A DNA stretch of 64,000 nucleotides from Lytechinus variegatus (Eukaryota; Echinodermata; Echinoidea; Temnopleuroida; Toxopneustidae), in assembly GCF_018143015.1 (NCBI RefSeq), contig NC_054742.1, positions 55,871,195 to 55,935,194 on the forward strand. Direction: 5' to 3'. The position numbers and the translations under genes are program-made. The notes beneath the pieces are model-generated. The model worked only from the letters and a program-made list of their open reading frames with translations. It had not been told where the DNA came from and made no database searches. Shown here in pieces: positions 59,320 to 64,000 of this stretch (the first letter of the stretch is position 1; every line of letters begins with the position of its first letter).

Positions 59320-62300
59320 CAGTAGTAACCCTTTCAATGCCAGGCAAGCAATGTCACACAGTCAATGTGTATATTAGGAGATTACTGGTATTGAAAGGGC
59401 TGAGGTTGTGATTGGCAATATCGCCGCCCTCCATCACTTACTGCTGTGCTTATTTTGTAACTTTAAATTCAGAATCCTTTGTATTGTGATTGTTAACTCG
59501 TCTTTAGAGTAGTCTGCAAGTACAGACTCCAACTTGACACACTAACAAATTATGCCATGTCTAGAGTTAAGACTACACACCAATCTATTGGTACGCACCT
59601 TAAAACCCAAGATAACGATACAAGCAGCCACAATACATTAGTAAATTTAGTCTCAATTTATCAGACTCTGCATCGTGCACTATGCAAAAATCAAAGGTCT
59701 GTGCCTGTAGACTATCTTAGTTTAAATTTTGCATAATTTTGTGTGAAGTATTAAAACCCTAATATCATGATTATCACGAAAGGAAAATTAGGTTAATACA
59801 AAGGTTCTGAATTTATAGCAATTTAGGTGAAGTTCCACCCTTTGTTCTCTTCAGTGCACTGACCTTTTGACCATTTGAAGTTTTGAACAAATAAACTTTG
59901 TATCCAAAGAAAAGGAAAAGATTTGTTATCATGAACTTTGGAATTGTCTTTCCATTCAAGTGCCAATTGTGTAGTGGGAAATGAAAATATAGGGGCCTTG
60001 ATCTTTCAGATTGCTTCAGTTTTCTGGGGTTTTTTTTTATATTGATCAGTGTTTATTATATGCATGTATGTATATATCTCTTACATACTACACACAGAAA
60101 TAATTTAATTCATTCAATTGGGTTCATTTAGTGGGAGTAGGTTTTTTTCAAGTGACTATTTTTATTTTGTCAAAATGTTATTGCATAAACTCTTTTAAAG
60201 TTTAACATAATTTTTCAATGATTATTAAAAATTCCCTGTGTCAGTTGCTTTATAAAAAATACATACCATAGTTCATTGACTTCATTCAAGCTTTAACTTT
60301 TTGGGGGAGGGGTGTATGGTCTCACCTTATTCTCTGATAATTTGACAGTTTTTCCATTGTTACTTATGTACTCTGTTCAATTTTTCCTGTCATAAAAATT
60401 CAAATTACATCAGATTCATATTAGTGATGCTGTGCAGGTATGCCCCATGTGTGTTGGCAATAAGTTTAATCCTTTCTTGTTTTTGCTTTCCTCTTATGTT
60501 GCAAACCGTGCTTAATGTTACAATTGTAGATTTATATATTGGCATAACCCATCTATGGAACTTCACCTAATAATTGAATTGCAGTATTATACCTCATTTG
60601 TACTGGCACAATTCTTCTGATTGCCTTTATTGATTGGAGAAATCTTTTCTTTTTTCATACCAGATTCATGAAAGCTCTAAACTGAAACTTCCCAGATTGG
60701 GAAGAAGTTTTTGCTGGAAGCAATTCCCTGACAGAGAAAGGAAAATATTTCTTAACCAAATAAAGGACATTGGTTTTCTCATTTTTGTATAGAAATTCGT
60801 TTTTATGTATTTGGTGATGGGGATGTGTTATATGTTATTAGACAGTACATATTTCAGAGCAACTTTGCAATATGGATGTCATCATGTGACTCTCTTTTCT
60901 TTCCCTCTCTTTCTCCCTCTTTCTCACTATTTTCTCTCTTCTCTATAATTCCCACTCCATCTCTTTCAGTTTGTACATATGAATTTTATTTTTATTAAAT
61001 AAGTTTACTGTTTTTGGAGATTCCATGACATTTTCTCTGTGACAATTGGTCTGGTATAATTTTTTCTCACCAATCTAAGTTCAACCCTGGATTTAATACT
61101 ATATATACTTTATCCTAACCTTACATCTTAAACAAAATAAAGCCTGGAGCAATTGTTGCAAGAGAAAATGTCACATCACCCTTCCGAAACTCAATCATTA
61201 TGCATCAGGCCAGATTTTAAAAGGATATATATATGTCATGGTCGTCACCCATAAATTTGCTCTTCAATAACTATGCATTTTGAGACCCGTTATTCCTGTA
61301 TTCATATTCTTTCTTCTGTATTATTTGTTTGGAATGGGAGGAATGAAAGCATCTTTCACTAAGAAATTGCACATAAAGTTGTAGTAATTTATGCATAGTT
61401 ACCTAAATGGAGTGGTATTTTAATTTACATATTCCAGTGTGTATATCATGATGATGAATAATATATTTTGAATAAAATTCTCTTTAAATCTTATACAGTA
61501 CAACACAAACTGCTATATTTCTCTTATTGATCACCTTTATGAAATGTTCTTATTCCACATGTACAATAGTGGGAGTCAAATTTGACTCGGATATTGTGCT
61601 AGCTGGGAGGCGACTCTGTTTCAAGTCAAAGTGACTTGCTTCCTTACTACCGAGTTACTTTGACTCATAGTTGAGCCATTTTGACTCGGTATAGAATTGA
61701 CTCACCTTGCTGTAGTCCAAGTCAAATTTGACTGCAGAAGTAAGAGTGTATATAACACATTATGCTATACTCCTTTCTTGCCGAACCATACCCCCAAATT
61801 TTATTCACATCTTATTCGAGCTAAAGCCAGTAAACAAGAGATTTTTCATTTCATGTTTTCAGATACATTTTGATTTGGCATGTCAAAGGAGTCGGCAGAA
61901 AAATAATAATGAACAAGCAGTATGTCTATCCTATATAGAAATACAGGACTTCAATTAATTCATGGCCAACGAAGGCTGTCATGGTCCTGGGTGCTTTTTT
62001 TACTATAGCCTTGATGCCTGCCCCTCCCCTTTGTCTTGGAGATATTTTTCCTATTTGTGCTGTAATGTGGAAAATGTGCCCTATTATGGTACGTGGCAAA
62101 AACAATATTTCAGGCTTTAAGATACGTTCAAAGAGGTTGAATACTTGTTTTCAGACCCTTAGACTTAGAGTACAAGTCGTGTAATGCCGGCCTGTTTCTC
62201 TGCCTTGTTAAAAGATAGGAGTGATAAAACTGATAAATACTTCAGCCATACATAGAAATTGCCAATACAAATTATTCAACCAGTGACATAGGAAACCAAT

Positions 62301-62729
62301 TCTGAAAGAAAAAAAATGACAGGGCAGTGCTAGGGTATATTAATTGGGGGATACCCAAAAATGACGTTATATTTTTTCTCACTTGAATTATTACACGGGT
62401 AGTATGGAATTGTATACAACCAATTCTTCATTTTTTACATTTCTTTTCCCTCTACCACAGGGGCAGGGGCCTTGAAATGGATGATTATTATATTGTCACC
62501 TAGGGTGCTGAGCATTGTTACAGCACCCCAGGTAACAATAGATAACCATCCATTGCCAGGTTCTTGCCAGTACCATGTGCCCATGTGGCGCCGCCCCCAA
62601 ATATTGGTAGCTCTACTCATCTCCCTCAATAAAACAAAAAATACAGTAATTGACAAAATAACTAAATATTGAAACAGATGTCCATGTAAAAAAAAATTCT
62701 CAACACCCTCGAGTGATCACGACTGGATT
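59320..62729. other. 3' UTRs and intergenic DNA between two converging genes
   Basis: No coding exon is recognised. It is probably the 3' UTR of the plus-strand gene for some distance after 59319, and the 3' UTR of the minus-strand gene just below 62730. 59510-59720 resembles the repeat near 40090 and 41200 (AGTCTGCA and TGCATCGTGCACTATGCA blocks). A pyrimidine-rich patch lies at 60890-60970. Confidence 0.4.
61569..61740. repeat. GACTC-rich short-motif repeat
   Basis: AGTCAAATTTGACTCGG, AAGTCAAAGTGACTTGC, TTTGACTCATAG and AAGTCAAATTTGACTGC recur as short inverted motifs over about 170 bp. The ends match in inverse orientation, suggesting a small foldback element. Confidence 0.6.
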
Positions 62730-63853
62730 CTATAGGATGAAAAGTGCGGATGCTGCAGCGAGGACGACCACGGATATGACCACGGTGACTTTCTGAGCTC
62801 CACCCTCCGTTGGTGCTGTGGTAGGCAGTACCGGTGGCTGGTAGTCATCGAGAAGAGGAGCAACGTTGAGCCAAACGTCAGCACCATCAATAGCTTCCAA
62901 CATCTAATTTGATCCAAAATAATAAGAATATTGTTGTAGTTGTTTTCTTAGGATAGAAGAATGATCATGATATCAATTTTCACCAAAGTTATGTAAATGC
63001 TCCTCCCATTTCTCCTAAAATTTATTCATCTCTCCCTTTACCTAAATTTATTTTCACAATTTCTCCGAATTATTCATCTCAAACAGGTTTAACTAAATTG
63101 ATGACGAGCCTAATTCTGAGGGGGTCCTCAGCGAGTGAGGATATAATTATATACCCTTAATTAAACAGGAAAGAGTATAACTTATTCCCCAAAAATGAAG
63201 CTTGTGCGTGACTGTGATTACCTCGCTCAACATGCTGAACATATTCATTTGCCTCCCTGGACATCATGTATTATAATATTTACGAGTGAGCGCTGCGAGC
63301 AAAGAAAATATATGTTTATTTCAATTTCCTTGTCGCACGAACCTGCAAAACGAGCTACGACACTGAGCGAGACAAAAAAAATGAAGTAATATCTTGTACG
63401 AGGAATGTAGGAATGAATGAATAAACACAGAAGGATATTTCATCAACATTTCGATCAGATATGAGCACATTTCGTTAATTCACTCAAAAACTTATAATTT
63501 TGAATATTTTCTTTTCCTCTTTTCTTACAATGCTTCCCTGGGCTCTTTCCCTTTTCTCAGCTGATGGGGGGGGGGTAGTACTGTGTCCATTGTCTCTCTC
63601 AGTTTACGCTTTACGCCATTGGTAAACCTTGAAACACAAGGTAAAATGAAAAATTCAAGAAATCACCTTTTGATGTTGGAATCCATTTTGAGGTAGCGCG
63701 AATCTGTATCCATCTGGGCATGCTTGTGTGTTTACGTCATAACTTCCGACGGATACACTCAATGTCCAGTCTTCTGTATCAAAGACATTCTGACATGCGT
63801 AATAGAGTTCTTGATTGCAGTCTGACGGTGTATACCAACGATTATCAGTGCCA
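62730..63853 (-). CDS. C-terminal exons of a secreted/cell-surface protein, lectin-like module plus C-terminal anchor
   Basis: Two exons, phase-consistent: 63667-63853 then 62730-62903 (stop TAG); the 5' part of the gene lies beyond 64000. The first reads GTDNRWYTPSDCNQELYYAC, QNVFDTEDWTLSVSVGSYDV, ACPDGYRFALPQNGFQHQK. The second continues MLEAIDGADVWLNVAPLLDD and ends KVTVVISVVVLAAASALFIL with the stop directly after. The YACQN..W..CPDGY.F..P.NGF...WLN pattern resembles the C-terminal part of C-type-lectin-like modules, with paired cysteines implying an extracellular fold. The hydrophobic stretch at the very end, preceded by small residues (EGGA) and lacking a basic tail, suggests a GPI-anchor signal rather than a transmembrane domain. 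Family assignment is tentative. Confidence 0.6.
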
Positions 63854-64000
63854 CTGTAAAGGACAAAATTATCAATATATAGCTAGTTTAAAGTGATTTT
63901 GAAAACTCATCAGAAATTGTTTTGTACATGTGGACAAATTCAAAATGAATAGAGTAGCCCTATGCCCCGAACAGGACTGGACATCACATTTGTTATTCTC
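63854..64000. other. Intron of the minus-strand surface-protein gene
   Basis: Sequence upstream (minus sense) of the exon at 63667-63853. No further exon is visible before the window ends. Confidence 0.5.

Noticed and set aside
1-64000. Retrovirus-like or LTR elements and Polintons
   Set aside because: No paired long terminal repeats, integrase, capsid or polymerase segments were recognised; the mobile DNA seen is MITE, SINE and LINE debris.

Overview
The window is about 64 kb of animal nuclear DNA. It is AT-rich, its introns split codons at conserved GT-AG borders, and introns and intergenic DNA are full of short terminal-inverted-repeat elements, tRNA-derived SINEs and decayed LINE tails. 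The gene content (BBS2, RAD52, an ARM-TIR protein) and the look of the repeats, such as the TTAA-flanked element with ends reading AGGTCAAGTCCACC and the long repeats rich in TGACCTTTGACCTT, suggest an echinoderm, most likely a sea urchin. The species assignment is inference; the gene identities are read from spliced protein sequence.

Layout. At 1202-14736 (minus) is a complete 10-exon gene for a 560-residue protein with armadillo-type repeats, then a TIR domain, then a SAM-like C-terminus. A candidate promoter region lies near 15.9-16.1 kb, followed by a 1.85-kb foldback element (16451-18303) carrying a 110-bp minisatellite. At 19571-34309 (plus) is a complete 17-exon BBS2 gene (720 residues). 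The 34.3-42.1 kb interval is non-coding and repeat-rich, with unusual local duplications. At 42097-53852 (minus) is a complete 12-exon RAD52 gene (594 residues). The 53.9-58.2 kb interval holds LINE, SINE and MITE debris and a CpG-rich candidate promoter. At 58192-59319 (plus) are the last two coding exons of an unidentified gene with a PPxY tail. At 62730-63853 (minus) are the last two coding exons of a cell-surface protein with a lectin-like module and a C-terminal hydrophobic anchor; the rest of that gene lies beyond the window.

The genes do not form a functional cluster. BBS2 is a BBSome (ciliary trafficking) subunit, RAD52 a DNA single-strand-annealing protein, and the ARM-TIR protein a candidate innate-immune or NAD-cleaving signalling protein. 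The best candidate for something little described is the ARM-TIR-SAM protein, whose domains are in a different order from SARM1 (ARM-SAM-SAM-TIR). Other items worth a look are the foldback element, the 134-bp segment found twice between duplicated flanks, and repeats that carry DR1-type nuclear-receptor motifs into introns of two genes. All exon borders were placed by eye using splice consensus, reading phase and recalled family sequence; no alignment or transcript data were used.
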